DNA of 64,000 bases from the NCBI GenBank assembly GCA_965153455.1, contig OZ234502.1:3947267-4011266 (forward strand), written 5' to 3'. Under the pieces are notes generated by a model, which worked only from the letters and a program-made list of their open reading frames with translations, was not told where the DNA came from and searched no databases. A program made the position numbers and the translations under genes. The stretch comes from Sphagnum compactum. Taxonomy: Eukaryota; Bryophyta; Sphagnopsida; Sphagnales. Each line of letters starts with the position of its first letter. The first letter of the stretch is position 1. This document shows, one piece after another, positions 23,978 through 36,224 of the stretch.

Positions 23978-25758
23978 TAGTGTGGATTGTACACCTGTAA
24001 CTTGTTTGGGACTGATCATCTGACATTTTGTATTAGTCTCCTCTCAATCCACAGAAGTGAAAGAATCAGGAAGTGTGAAAAAATTGTTTGTCAAGTTCCT
24101 ATTCAATCTAGGATGTCTCTTTGTTCAACAGTTTGTAGTCAGCAATCAAATTTGATTGGATTCATATATTGTGTGTGCTACCTTTCCTCCCCAGCATAGA
24201 AGCAATATCAATGGTTTGGTTTTTGCACAGCACGATCAATTTTTGTAGTCTCCTGCAGAAATTTTGCTTCGTTGAATCCTCTATTTTGTTCTTGATGGCA
24301 TTGTCAGATTCCGAATCCTTGTCACAAGGATATGACCTTTCCACAAGGAAAGATAAAAAATAATGGCTAGATTTATTATTGGCCTATTGGACAATGAAAT
24401 ATAGATCTGTTTGTTTTTTCATTGAATGGCACACACTAATTGCTACCATTGCTCACTGAATCAATCATTAGTGTGGATTTGGGTCATGAGTTTGATTCAT
24501 TCAACTTAAGGTGTCACTTTGCAGCTTTAGAGGCAGGACAGAGAGACAGAGAGAGGGGTGGGGGGGGGGGGAGAAGTTGAAGTATGGTACAGACTGGTGC
24601 AGGAAAAGAGTGTACACACCAGAGCAAACTGCCAGAGAAAGCAATATATTCTAGAGAGCTTGTTGCAATTGAACACCTGAATGTAGCTGAAGTGACCAAG
24701 CTGTATCTTTCCAGAATGACTTGAGAAAATTAGGTTCAAGCAGCTCAAAAACTTACACTCCACAACATTGAACTTCAAATTCATCATCAATACTCCCCAA
24801 AATATAAGTGCTCAAGTGAAATTCTGTTTTGTCAAAAGATCAGGTCAGAGATTGCAGTGCATATCTGAAATTCATCTGATCTGACTCATACTTTCTCTTC
24901 ATGAACCCATATTGATCTGGATTCTCTATTTGTCCACATTGACAGACACAAGTCACTGTAGCACAACAATTGATCCTCCCACCTGGAAGGCTGTACTTGC
25001 CTAGCACAGACAATTTGGAGTAGCCCATTCTGCTACCACAAAATAATGGAATGGTCGCAACAGACAGCAGCTCTCAAGTTTCCTGACATCAGGTAGAGAA
25101 CCTAGTGCAGACTGAAACAGATCCAACACTTACCATGAAAGCCAGGACCACCCTTTATGGACAGTACAGCTATAATGGAAAAATCTTGCCAAGACTGTAC
25201 ACTGGACTAGACTACAACCTCCCTGTCCATCTTTTCTTAATTACACTGAGAATTTGTGTATTGCTAAGACAAAGCTCAAAAACATGGTGCCTCTCCTCTA
25301 CCTGGCCCCCTTGATGAGGGAATAGGCCCAGCCAGCATATATCACCTGCTAAGCACCAACCACTATGCTGGCCACGAGTAGCAAATTTATAATCCTTTCA
25401 CCAGTGTCACAACATTTCCATGCCTCAGTGTCAGGACCTTGCAGAGTTCGCTTACAGATAGAAGCTGTCAAGCATTCGTACACCATGCAGAACCATGATG
25501 GTATGACAAGGGTACACTATCTATCGAGGAGTCTTCCAGGTCCCACATCAGTTGCTTGTAGAGCTCAGTGATATCAAGAATCCAGAGGCCTAGGATCTCA
25601 AGAACCTGTGAGCCAAGGACCTTGCAAGAAGTTGCAAAGATTGAGAGCTCATCTGAATATTCTCTGACATGGTGGCAAGGAGCTTGTTGTAATAGGCAGA
25701 AAACATGAGGTTGCACACAGTCAACAACAGTAGACCAAATAAGGTGGGAACCTGCTAT
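23978..25758. other. Convergent 3' flanks of CDP-DAG synthase and transportin
   Basis: Two genes converge here: the plus gene stops at 23977 and the minus gene at 25759. No exon was recognised. A 12-base G run sits at 24560-24571. The rest is presumably 3' untranslated sequence and spacer. Confidence 0.5.
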
Positions 25759-28700
25759 CTACAGGCTGTATTTATTTACCAACTCTTCACGCAGTTGGAT
25801 ATCAAGAGCTGCTAGATACTGTTCCCAGCTTCCTGCAAGCAGCTGCCAAACCAGTGCTTCACTTCAGCAATCAGGAAAATGAGGAGATTATCAAAGTCAG
25901 ATACTCCTGCATCTTTGGTTTCATACTGAGTCAGAAACAAAAGCAAGCAAGACCCTCTTGTCTACATACCTGCTTATATCCATGTAACACTTGTGCTATA
26001 TCTGTTCGAAGTTCTGCACTACGAATTTCCTGAAACAATATTCATCATATTTGGAGCTGTCAGCACCTAGACCCACTCCATGTGTCACATGTTGCACTCC
26101 ACAACCTGCTTAAAAGCAAAGTCTGCAAATGCCAGAATCCAGCCATAACAAAGGGAAGAAAATACTTCACAAAAAGTGCATCTGAACATAAGGCCAACTC
26201 ACATGCCAACTCCTGATTGCTTCACACATTGGCACAAAAGCGCTTACAGCCCCTCCTGGATTCAACCGAACCTATTGATCCCCAATAATAAAGACAGTCG
26301 CTGAGACAAGTAGCAGGAGACAAGCAACATAGTACTTAAAACAAGGAGTTTGTGAACTAATAAGTGCACCATGCTGAAGCTAATCACCACCAAAGAAATT
26401 AAATGTGCAGCAATGACAGTGGGAAACTGGAATTCACCATTGCACAGAGCCCCCGGAATGCATCCTCCTTCTCAACATCATCACGAATCCTGCAATAAGG
26501 CAACACATCATCACAAGAGGAACATCAAACAATATTGATTCCCATCTCTTGCTTCTTCCCTGGTGGATCTGCAAGATTCTATGCAGATAAGTAAAGGACA
26601 CATCAGATTTTCCACCCAGACTGCAACAAAACATGCAGAGCGCAGAGCATGGTAACCTTCCACGCAACCATATAGACTAGAATGATCCTAGACATCACTC
26701 ATAGGCATGCAAACATCTAACAAATCCTTAGACCTTCCTTAAAAATCCTTACATGCGAAGTGCATAACACCAAGGTTGCATGAAGTGATCCATGTGTGGA
26801 GCCACCAGCTCTGGGCACACCCATCCTAGTCTGCCCAGGGTGATTGCACTGTTCTCCAGGAGTGACTTGTTTAAACCCTGCAACCCCTCCTTTTGCATCA
26901 ATTTCCTTGATGAGCTGCACATTACACAAGCTCTCTTTGCACAATGTTTGAGAACAATCCCTTGCTCCATGACTTCTAACACTCATAAACCCCCTCACTA
27001 ATCATCCAAGCACAATAATCTCAACCCTATTGCATACCTCACTATTGGAGAGAATGGGAACCAGACATGAGATGACATTCATGACAATCGGAGAAATATC
27101 TTGCTTGACCTGCAAGGCACTTGTAAACAACAAATCTACATCAAAATGCTGATTGGTCAGCAGGAAGAATGCAGACACTGAGAGGTGTAATTGGTGAAAC
27201 CCACCTTGATGAAAAAATAAGAACTCAGAAGAGTACCTTGACTGCCACTTCACCAATAGCCCAGCAAGCATTGTTGGCCACAGACACATTCTCCTTTGCT
27301 TCATGTCCCTGCTGTGCTCCATGCAAGATCCCCCCTCCCTTTACCACATTTGTCTGCAGAACAACCATCAAGATCTAACAACAGTTCCACAAAACATGTG
27401 AGAAAGATAAAGGCCTACCAGCTGTTTGGCTGCAAGGTTCAAAAAATCTGCCAACCGAGGCTGCAAATGCACTGCACAATCCTGTCACATCATCAAAGTC
27501 CCCCCCACACATTATTGCAATGAACATAATGATATAGAGTAACTTGAGAAAAATCCTGGAAAAGTCTCCTTAACAAGGTCAGATGGACGATCCATTAAGT
27601 GCAACATAATGTTTACTTTGGCTAGGTCACCCAACAAGGCCAGGGCACTTTGGCGAACATCTGGAGCTTCATCAGCACAACACAGCAGAAGAAGGTCAAA
27701 AAGGTCACTCCTTGATACCTGCAAAACAATGTGACATTAGTCTCCAAATAGCCATAATAGACTCTTGCAAGAGAATAAGGATTCAGATATAAGTTGCTCT
27801 CTGCACATACCCATACAAAACAGTGAATGAGAATATATGCAAAAGATAGGTACAAACCAAGCTTTCAATGCTACTGCCAAGCCCCTCTGTGAGACCTGAC
27901 AGCAAATCTAATGAGCAAACAATGAATTCTTTGTCATAGTTTACACCTGCTCTTCCAGGATCTGCCTGCAATATATGTAACATCAAATTCACGTCAGTAG
28001 CCATTGCAACTCCATGAACACCATGGACCTCTGCTTAGCTAACTTCACCAGATACTACATCAGATAAGTGGTCTCAAGAACCCATATCACTTTCTTCATC
28101 GCTCACATGATATCAAGAATGCTCATGCTGACAAACATAACCAGTGGTATTCAGCAAATGAGCCAGGTTAATGAACATTTAAACACAACTGGAGTCTCCA
28201 TGAACACAGTTAGAAATGCACTGACAGTAGAATGGAATGGAAGTTTGAGGGAAAGGAATACCTTGGCAACTTCATGTGTATGAATAAGATTGATGCACCT
28301 CACAAACACCAGTTCAGCATATTGTGTGAACCCTGGACCTAAAGCCTGAAAGCACCCATCAATTTGCCACTATAGATAACCATACAGAGAAAGAAAAACA
28401 TTTCTGCAAGGAATTACAAAGAAAATCAGAACACAAACAGCCAGATAATCCAATCCAAATTCAAGAGAAAATAGTACCCATCCCCCCATTCAAAACCCAT
28501 CCATCAGTCTGACAAAAATCAGTTTTGCTTCTGCCCTCATCTTTAGTCCATATTTGCAAGCAGCTCCTCTTCACATTGGTACAACACCCATCAGCAAATC
28601 GATTCTCACAAGGACAGTAGACATGCCTGCTGAAAGGAATGCAGCTTGACTGACAAGAAACAACATCAATACCTGTGCTATTGAGGTGAAACATTCAAGC

Positions 28701-31700
28701 AAGGGAAATAAATCTTTATCTGAGTCAGGCAACTTATGCCACTTTGCAATCAATGGTGGCATCAAAATTTCCAAGTACTTTGTCTGCAGCCATATGCAAC
28801 ACCACAAAGTCACCTTACTCAATCATACGAGAACTGTGGGATATGGAACATATCCACATAACACCTCTTACCTCTTTACATAATTGTGGTCACAACCTCT
28901 TGATGCCAACTCCCAAATGTGAAGTTCACAGTGTATTGCAAAACTTTCACACTAACCCATACTGTTGTTGATGGAATCTACAGCATATTACCATTTTGTG
29001 GCATGTAAATGTCAACCACTACAAGAAGCCCATACCAAACAACAAATGAGACACTAACTAGACAGACAAAACTGAATTTCAATCAATCATTCAGCCTGAA
29101 TCTCACTTTAATCAACTGAACTCAAACAACAGACCAGAAAAGTTTCACCATACATTATTTAGCTCATTGCCAACAGCATCTGCAAGTGTGCCGATTGCAT
29201 CATACAGAATTCGCAGATTCCGTCGCTGCAGGAACAACCATTCACCATACCACAATTAGAATGACATTCAGAAAATTTGATAGCCACAGCTCTCTCATGA
29301 AGCTTCCTCTCACTAAATGCCAAGGGATGGTGTTTAACAAACAGAAGAAAAGAATATAGAACAAAAGATGGCTTACTCAATCACCTCTCCAATTTCATAG
29401 ACACAATGAATCACAGACCTGTCATCAGAACCTAACACCAGGAATTGCTAAACTTGGAGCTTTCAGCGGCAAGGGAAAATATCCAGAAGATGTTGTCAAA
29501 CTTGCTACAAAATGTCTCTGAAATTTCAAACTGCTGATCCACATCTCAGAGAGGAAGATGCTAATCACCTGATACTTTCCAAAAGCATACATGAGATGCT
29601 GCAAAATGAGCTCCAGACGTGGTGCCAACTCTTCTGCTGCCTCCTGTCATACAGTAGCAAAAATGCAGAAACCACCAGTTTCACAAAACAATATGCCTAA
29701 CTCGTATCATCACTACAACAGGTTATTCAACATTAGTTGATTTCCTTCATGAAGAAGTAGCTCTTGCAATTGGATATCTTTGCATCTTCATAATGAACCA
29801 ACAATGTGAATTGGTCCCCATTAATTGTGTGAATTGATCCCAGGTGATCATGAAGCCCATATATTACTGTGATGGGTGTTAACTGCCAGGTTCAGAGTCC
29901 TGTATGGTCCACTCACTCCATGTTCTTCTACACATCTACACTGTTTGGTCACATGCATGAACTTACATGACAAGTCCTGTTACTTGAAGGACCTCTGTCA
30001 CCAAATAAAGTGTGGATCCAGAGCAATTCACAAAACATCTTGCATTTGGGAATGTGCATAAAGGGAAATTGGTGAAAGAAAACAAAAAGGAGGTCACCTC
30101 TTCAAGGGTTGCAAATGCAGAACATGCAGCCTCCTGCACACGCTTGTTGCTGTCTAGTATACGCCTGAGCAGACCTGTCAGTACTGTGTCGAATTGGACT
30201 TGTCCATCTGTGGTCTGTCCTATCGCCTTTAGAAAAGCAACAAACACCTTGTCACTAGTCATCTAGAAAACATTGTGTACCCTGCAGATCCAAAAACTGT
30301 CTCTGACACAGTGAGCCTTAAGCAACTAATGCCAACAAGCAACCAGGATAGGAATGGGATGGCATTCACCTGGACAATCCACTTGCTGTAACGTGAGAGT
30401 GTCCAACATGTGATACTTCGAACCAGTGGACGTTTATCCTCCAAGAGAGGTACAAAAAATGCTACAATCTGCAAAAACCAGCTGCCTTTCAGCTATTCCA
30501 TCCACAAGATCAAATGCCCTTCCTTGAAACAGACTGAATCAAGGTTATGCACATGCAGGAAAAATCCAGATGCAAGATTGGTGAAGGGAGAAGCTACAGA
30601 GACAGGTTCCAAAATAGGAATGGGTTCAAGAAGAGGGTACCTGTGACAGATGAGGAAGAAGACCAGAGATGCATCCCTCAGCAACTGCACCCAGTGCCAA
30701 TACTGCTGCCTCCTGTTCTTTCCATGCTGAGTCTGTGGTAGCTGATAGCCTGGCCTGCAAGAACCACCAGCCATGTCACACTGACCAACACAGCTCTGCA
30801 TCACAAACTATGTAAAACAGATCACAAAGTATGTCAGGCAAACTATGACTTGCAACCATTGACATGCTACTGCACAAGTTACATTAAAACTCAAATGGTG
30901 AATGAGTTCCCATGTCCAACCCAGGGATTGCTCATAGGACTCTTCAACACTTTTGAATTAGACATACTGGGTTCTCCTGCTTGTCAGCACCCTGCAATCT
31001 GTGGTTTAACATCTGAGGCAACATCCCTGCTCAATGTACAACAAGATAAGAACTACCTGGACAAGTGGCATCAAGATTGGGAGAATCTCATCACCAAAAA
31101 CAGTTGACAAAATATCCAGACCAGCAGCACTGCACTTTCGCAAATTCCAGGAATTTCGTAGATCATCATCTTCCTGCATTCAACATCCAGAACTGACTTC
31201 AAAATGCTACAAAACTGGAAAGTGAGTATATTATGCAAGTGATTCAGCAGTTTCCTCCCAATAATGATCACAATAACATATATAATGCTTGGCAATCCCC
31301 AAAAGAAAGTATCAGAAAAGTACCATGAACAGAAGACACATAAAATCCAATCATGCTACCAAATAAAAGCCACAAACCTCATCCTCTTCAGCTCCATCAG
31401 CACCATGTACACGTGGTTGATGAAATCTGGGTTTGATGTCCTGCAATATCCTCCATCTATATCAGCCACCTGTAACACACGTGAATGAAAGGCAGACGCA
31501 ACACAAGGTCCAATTGGAGTTAGATAGAGTTGGGTTGTACCTGTTCCCTGTCAGGAGCATGTTCATCATCCTGCAGTGAAACAAAATGATAAGATTAGCA
31601 GATACAGAGCAAAACAAGGCCACTAACTCCCTGGATATAGTTGCATCTGGGGTTAAATCCTCTTTTCCACAACTAGGTTACCTTTTCAAGCTTACATAGC

Positions 31701-34700
31701 AAGCATCTTATCATGCTTTCTGTTTGGAGCATTATGTAGTTCCTAACTTCTCCCAAAGAAGACTCTCAGAAAAAACAAGATGGTGGGATAATGCAGATGA
31801 GGTTAGTCAGAGTGAACAAGCACTTACCTCAGCTTCAAGCAGAGCTTCATCATCATCAGCATACACCATATTATTCAATAGTACCTGTGGAAAGAACCAT
31901 CACTTTTGTGTTAGGAGGACGCAAAATCCTCCATACAATTACACTATAATCTGCAAAAATGCTCCAAGCTCACCAAATTTAGTGAGCACTGCATCAGCAG
32001 CTGGCTCCCTGAAGACACATTGTCCTCAGAATCTTATTTCAGAACACAATGAACCTGTCAAAAAAACTGCAGGAGGAAGAAGTGTTGAAAACACAAAAAA
32101 CATAAGCAATAAAAAATCACACGCAACAACTTCAATTGGAGGTGATGTGCATTCAAGCCTACAACGCCAGTCAGAAAGTGGATCCCACACACTACAAGGT
32201 GACAACTTACACTTATAAGACGTGGCAAGAACTCTCTCAGCATCTCTTGTGGAAGGTGTGCTTCACAGAATGTGGACCTGAAACAGCAGCCCAAAGCAAT
32301 GAATCAAACAAAGCTAGGCTTTCCGTACTCAGCCAAATTTCCCAAAAGGTTATATTCAAGATATCAAATACCTCATAAGTATCAATTTGATTGCAGATAA
32401 AACCATAGTCACATTTTCAGGTAATCTATACTGAGAAAGAAAGGAAGGAGAAGACCAAAAAAAAAAGAACAGAAACTGATAATTGTTTAGGATCAGACAA
32501 GTCCAGGAACAGTATGCTGCAGGCACCAACGAAGCAGAGCTTTGTACCAGGTCATTCAAAGTACTGCCATTGCAAAATCAGAGAATCCAATAAACACAAC
32601 AAAATTCAATGTCCACTAAAATCCCTGCTACAATTTTCTGGCACATCATGTACTGACAGAATTAGACACCTGAAACCTGATATTTCAGCTTATAATCTAA
32701 GTTCCATCCATAGCATGCCTCATCTCACCCCACCATCTCACTAATACAAGCTTACCAGAACTCGCAGGACTCGAGTGACACATCCTCATCAGGATCACAA
32801 TTAGCTTGCAGCATATATTCAATCACATTTCTCATATGTGGCTGCAATCCAATTTGGTCTCTTATCAGCATAGCTCGCAATAGTACATTCCTCTTAAGTC
32901 AGACATATAGCCTTCTTACAATAACCAAAAGCTACCAGATTGAATCATATCAAGTGACAAGACATCAGGATGCAAATGAGCATGATCGTCAGAGATATTT
33001 TATATTGGAACAAAATCTCAATTTTGTAATGCACATCAAGATCACAGTCTCTATCTGTACAGAACTTGGGCAGAGAGCATACTTGTAAGTAACTGGGTTG
33101 AACTTCTAGCAGTTGCACCAATCCAGCACAAACCTGCAATTCAACCAGAAGCCAGTTTTAAACTGCTATTTTTTGGCCCTGTCACACCCCATAAAGACTT
33201 GTCTCCAAATTGCAGAAAATAAACAAACCACAAAACTCAGTTTGTCCCTAAAACTGCTATTAACATAAACTATCAGGAAACTTTGCAGCATGACTTTACC
33301 AGTTTCCGAACTTCTGCTGCGGAATCATTAGCTAGGGAGAACAAGCCCTGAAGGTAAATGTCCATGTTCACAAACAAGGCCTGCATTTGACAACATCATA
33401 TGCAAACCTTAGGTAAATGTACAACCCCCCTTGCCCTCGTAACCCATCTACAATATACATCTGCATTTGCAGCATGGGTATCAAAATCTTACAGGAGGAA
33501 AGAGGACAACAAACTGATTGATGGCACTTAATGCCAGTCTCCGCAGTACAGTATGTGGTGAGGCAAAAAACTGCATGTTAAACCAGACAAAATCTTAAAA
33601 GTTGGAATGTCACAAGAGTAAGAGCACAGGGAGTTTATCAGCTATGAAACTATTGCCTGCAAGAATCAGATCTTCATTTGACTTGATCCTGTCAAGATTG
33701 AGAAAAAGTACCATTAATTGTACCTGTTACAAACATAGAAAATACCTGTAGCAGTCTTGGTACGAACACATTGATCGGCCGCTCTGATAGACCTACCACA
33801 TCTTGGTCCAATGCTTCAGGCTTATCCTCACATATCTGCCAATTCAGCAAAGAACCCATTCAGCATCCTTGGCTGATCAGCTTGGATCCTCAATTTGGTG
33901 AGTCACAACCACTCTGACATCCTCCTCCTCCCTTCTTTGTTATTATCCCTCTCAGTTCCTCAGAGGTTTGCTTGTTGGCATCAGCACCACAAAATAATCA
34001 ATCAGCTAGTCCATGAGATAAGCTCTTGACCAAACATGTAACTGAGGTGAAACATTGTTTCTGAAGCAATCAAGCCTCATAAAAAAGCACAATATGTAGC
34101 CCTCCATAGGACAGTTAGAAGATGCAAAATACAGAGACAATGCAGGTGCTTCTGCACTGTCATAGTCACCACAACCTAAAAGTTTGCCAATATTGCTACA
34201 GCTTCTGCAATCAGAATCTTGATACATGGTTTTTTTCAATAGCATCTAAGGACCAGAACAAAAGTCCTGTCAAAGAAATATCTTTCATAAGAATAGAAAA
34301 ATCTCCATTCTCATGATGAAGAAGAAACAGTCCTGTCAAAGAAAGCAATAAGTAAATTGGCATGTATTTGTACAGGTTCTCTCTCACTACATCCCATATG
34401 CAGGTCTCTCCAGGTGTTGTTGACACCCAGGTGTGGCAGCACCATGGATCAGGTTGACCCAAGAATCATGGCAGATGGAAATTGAGCCCCAAGAAACACC
34501 ACATGAGTCCACATGATACACAGGATGAAATCATGACAGACTGGAAGAAATGAGCACCTTGGAAAGCGAATCCAAAGCACCTTCCATGTGGTTGTAGTCA
34601 TTGCTATCAAGACACTGGACAAACGCCTGGAAAATTTCAGGCCAGTCCTGGCCATTGCCTTGTTGAACCACCGCACTAATAACAATGGCGACAGTGGCAC

Positions 34701-35430
34701 GAACTTGTTTATCAGCTGCACCCAGGCGTGTCCGCAATTCAGCCTTAATGTACTGTTGATAGCCAAGAGGCATTGCCTGATAGCTGAACCTCAAATTATT
34801 CTTCAACATCAATCCTGCAGCTTGCCGCACTTCTGAGGATTGCCCCTGCAACAGACAACACGAAAGTTTGATGCCATGGTTCAAAACCTAGCCAAGGAAG
34901 AGCTTGTTGAAGGTAATCAGAGGAAAGAAAACGATCCTCAGATTGCCGATGATCACAATGTATCACCATCTTCTTTTTGACATCCTACATCACCTACAAC
35001 GATCACAATTTCAACAGCCTTTGACAGTCTACCACGGCAAGAGACCTAGATTCCAATGCAGAAACACGAAGCCATAGCAACCAATCCAGGATTGGAAGGT
35101 GCAATATCCTCCCTTCCACGCCGAAGAGCATGCACACGACTACAACAAACATAGCTTACTTACCCCTTCCCTCGCAATCAAAGAGACAAGAGAGAGAGAC
35201 ATTCCGAAAGGAAGGAGAGAGAAAAAGAGGAAAAAGGGTCGCAGAATTCGGACCTCAGCTTGGCACAGGATGAAGGCAAGATAATTATTGAAATCCGGGA
35301 AGCGATTGCATCGTTGCAGCTGCTGCCAGACTCGATTCTGATCGCCGCTGGGCACCTTGGACTCAAGAAGCAGTCCACAAATCTCCTTCACGCCCTCCTC
35401 TTGCGGCTGCCATGCGTGGTGATTTGCCAT
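25759..35430 (-). CDS. TRN1: Transportin-1 / karyopherin beta-2 nuclear import receptor, 29 exons
   Basis: HEAT-repeat importin that binds RanGTP and carries PY-NLS cargoes (RNA-binding proteins) into the nucleus. Exons, 5' to 3': 35430-35254, 34845-34558, 33835-33746, 33570-33493, 33380-33300, 33133-33083, 32841-32756, 32277-32211, 31884-31828, 31570-31541, 31440-31378, 31173-31057, 30754-30641, 30468-30370, 30226-30098, 29643-29569, 29225-29154, 28783-28673, 28345-28262, 27965-27858, 27718-27617, 27481-27419, 27353-27237, 27109-27038, 26877-26753, 26489-26438, 26271-26203, 26029-25970, 25842-25759. The sum is 2721 nt (906 aa, against about 890 in Arabidopsis), in frame throughout. Landmarks: [116 protein letters not shown]. 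Exons 9-12 encode the acidic loop. The ATG at 35430 fits the family N-terminus; the frame is open further upstream to 35547. Confidence 0.97.
31541..31570 (-). other. 30-nt microexon in the transportin acidic loop
   Basis: This exon encodes only [10 protein letters not shown]. It is bounded by ctgcag and gtacaa and keeps phase 0 on both sides. It lies between exons ending in LLEAE and starting DIKPRF, so skipping it would leave the frame intact and shorten the acidic H8-type loop that couples Ran binding to cargo release. Confidence 0.8.
34263..34344 (-). mobile_element. 50-bp dispersed-repeat insertion with 16-bp target-site duplication
   Basis: In transportin intron 2 the 16-mer agtcctgtcaaagaaa occurs at 34263-34278 and again, identical, at 34329-34344. 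Between them lie 50 bp that, read on the minus strand, give ttcttcttcatcatgagaat then ttctattcttatgaaagata. This is the tail word of the dispersed repeats at 22.3 and 48.6 kb. A perfect duplication around a 5'-truncated tail is the signature of target-primed retrotransposition. Confidence 0.7.
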
Positions 35431-36164
35431 CCCTGGCTCCCCCCCGCCCCCCCCTTCCCTATCCCTTGCTGCACCTCCTCTTGCAATTGAGAAGCAGACC
35501 GCAAGATCTGGCCCAGCTGCTACTCCTTGAAATCCGTGAGCCACCACAGGCTAGTGCATGAGCACTTGCAAGTGTGCCATCAGTATGGGAAGGGGAAGGA
35601 CGAGGTTCTAGCGTCAGTGGGGAAGGAAGATCCGGGGGCTCCGGGGGGTCGTAAAGAGGAAGGGACGAACTCGCTGTTGAAGGGGTTCCGGCCGAGGGCT
35701 CACGATTTAGGGCTTCCGGTGTTCGATTGCAGGTGACGACGGTCGATTTCGCGATGACGACGTACCCACGTAAACACCCGGGGGCGGGGGCCTCTCCTCC
35801 GTCTACTTCCTTCTTCGTAGTTCCTTACCATTGACGTTAGCGAATGTGTCGTCCAAAATCCAGTTCTGGAATCCCTCCTCTGATCATGCAGAACTCGGAT
35901 TGTAGACGAACAAAACATCTCCTGTCATTCCCTGAACACTGGGTTTATCTCCACTTCTTCCACTCGTTCCGACAAGGGAAGGGATTGCCGGAAGTGAACG
36001 ACGTTAGTTTCCCTCCACAAAAAGACAAAGATGCAACAAGCCCCATGCACCCAATCGCGTGGTAGAGCTCACAGTAGTAGTGTCCGAATTGGAAACGAGA
36101 ATATGGCAATCCGTAAATTTCGTCTTCTGTTTTGTTGATGTTGTTGTTGCAGCAGTTGCGCAGT

Positions 36165-36219
<55 letters not shown>

Positions 36220-36224
36220 CGTTG
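35431..36224. promoter_or_regulatory. Divergent promoter region, transportin / ferroportin
   Basis: About 790 bp separate the start codons of two divergently transcribed genes. The region is GC-richer than the surrounding desert, with CpG-containing words (for example around 35640-35790), and carries a TC microsatellite just before the ferroportin start. No TATA box was identified with confidence. Confidence 0.45.
36169..36217 (+). repeat. (TC)n microsatellite in the ferroportin leader
   Basis: About 24 uninterrupted TC repeats end seven bases before the ATG at 36225. CT-rich leaders are common in plant genes. The reading frame stays open through the repeat back to an in-frame ATG at 36138, so translation from there would add a Leu-Ser repeat. 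Confidence 0.85.

Noticed and set aside
24560-24571. G12 run as a G-quadruplex regulatory element
   Set aside because: A single run cannot be separated from a simple homopolymer and lies in a convergent 3' spacer without context.
35260-35736. Plus-strand ORFs opposite transportin exon 1
   Set aside because: They are antisense to exon 1 and the GC-rich promoter; no family resemblance.
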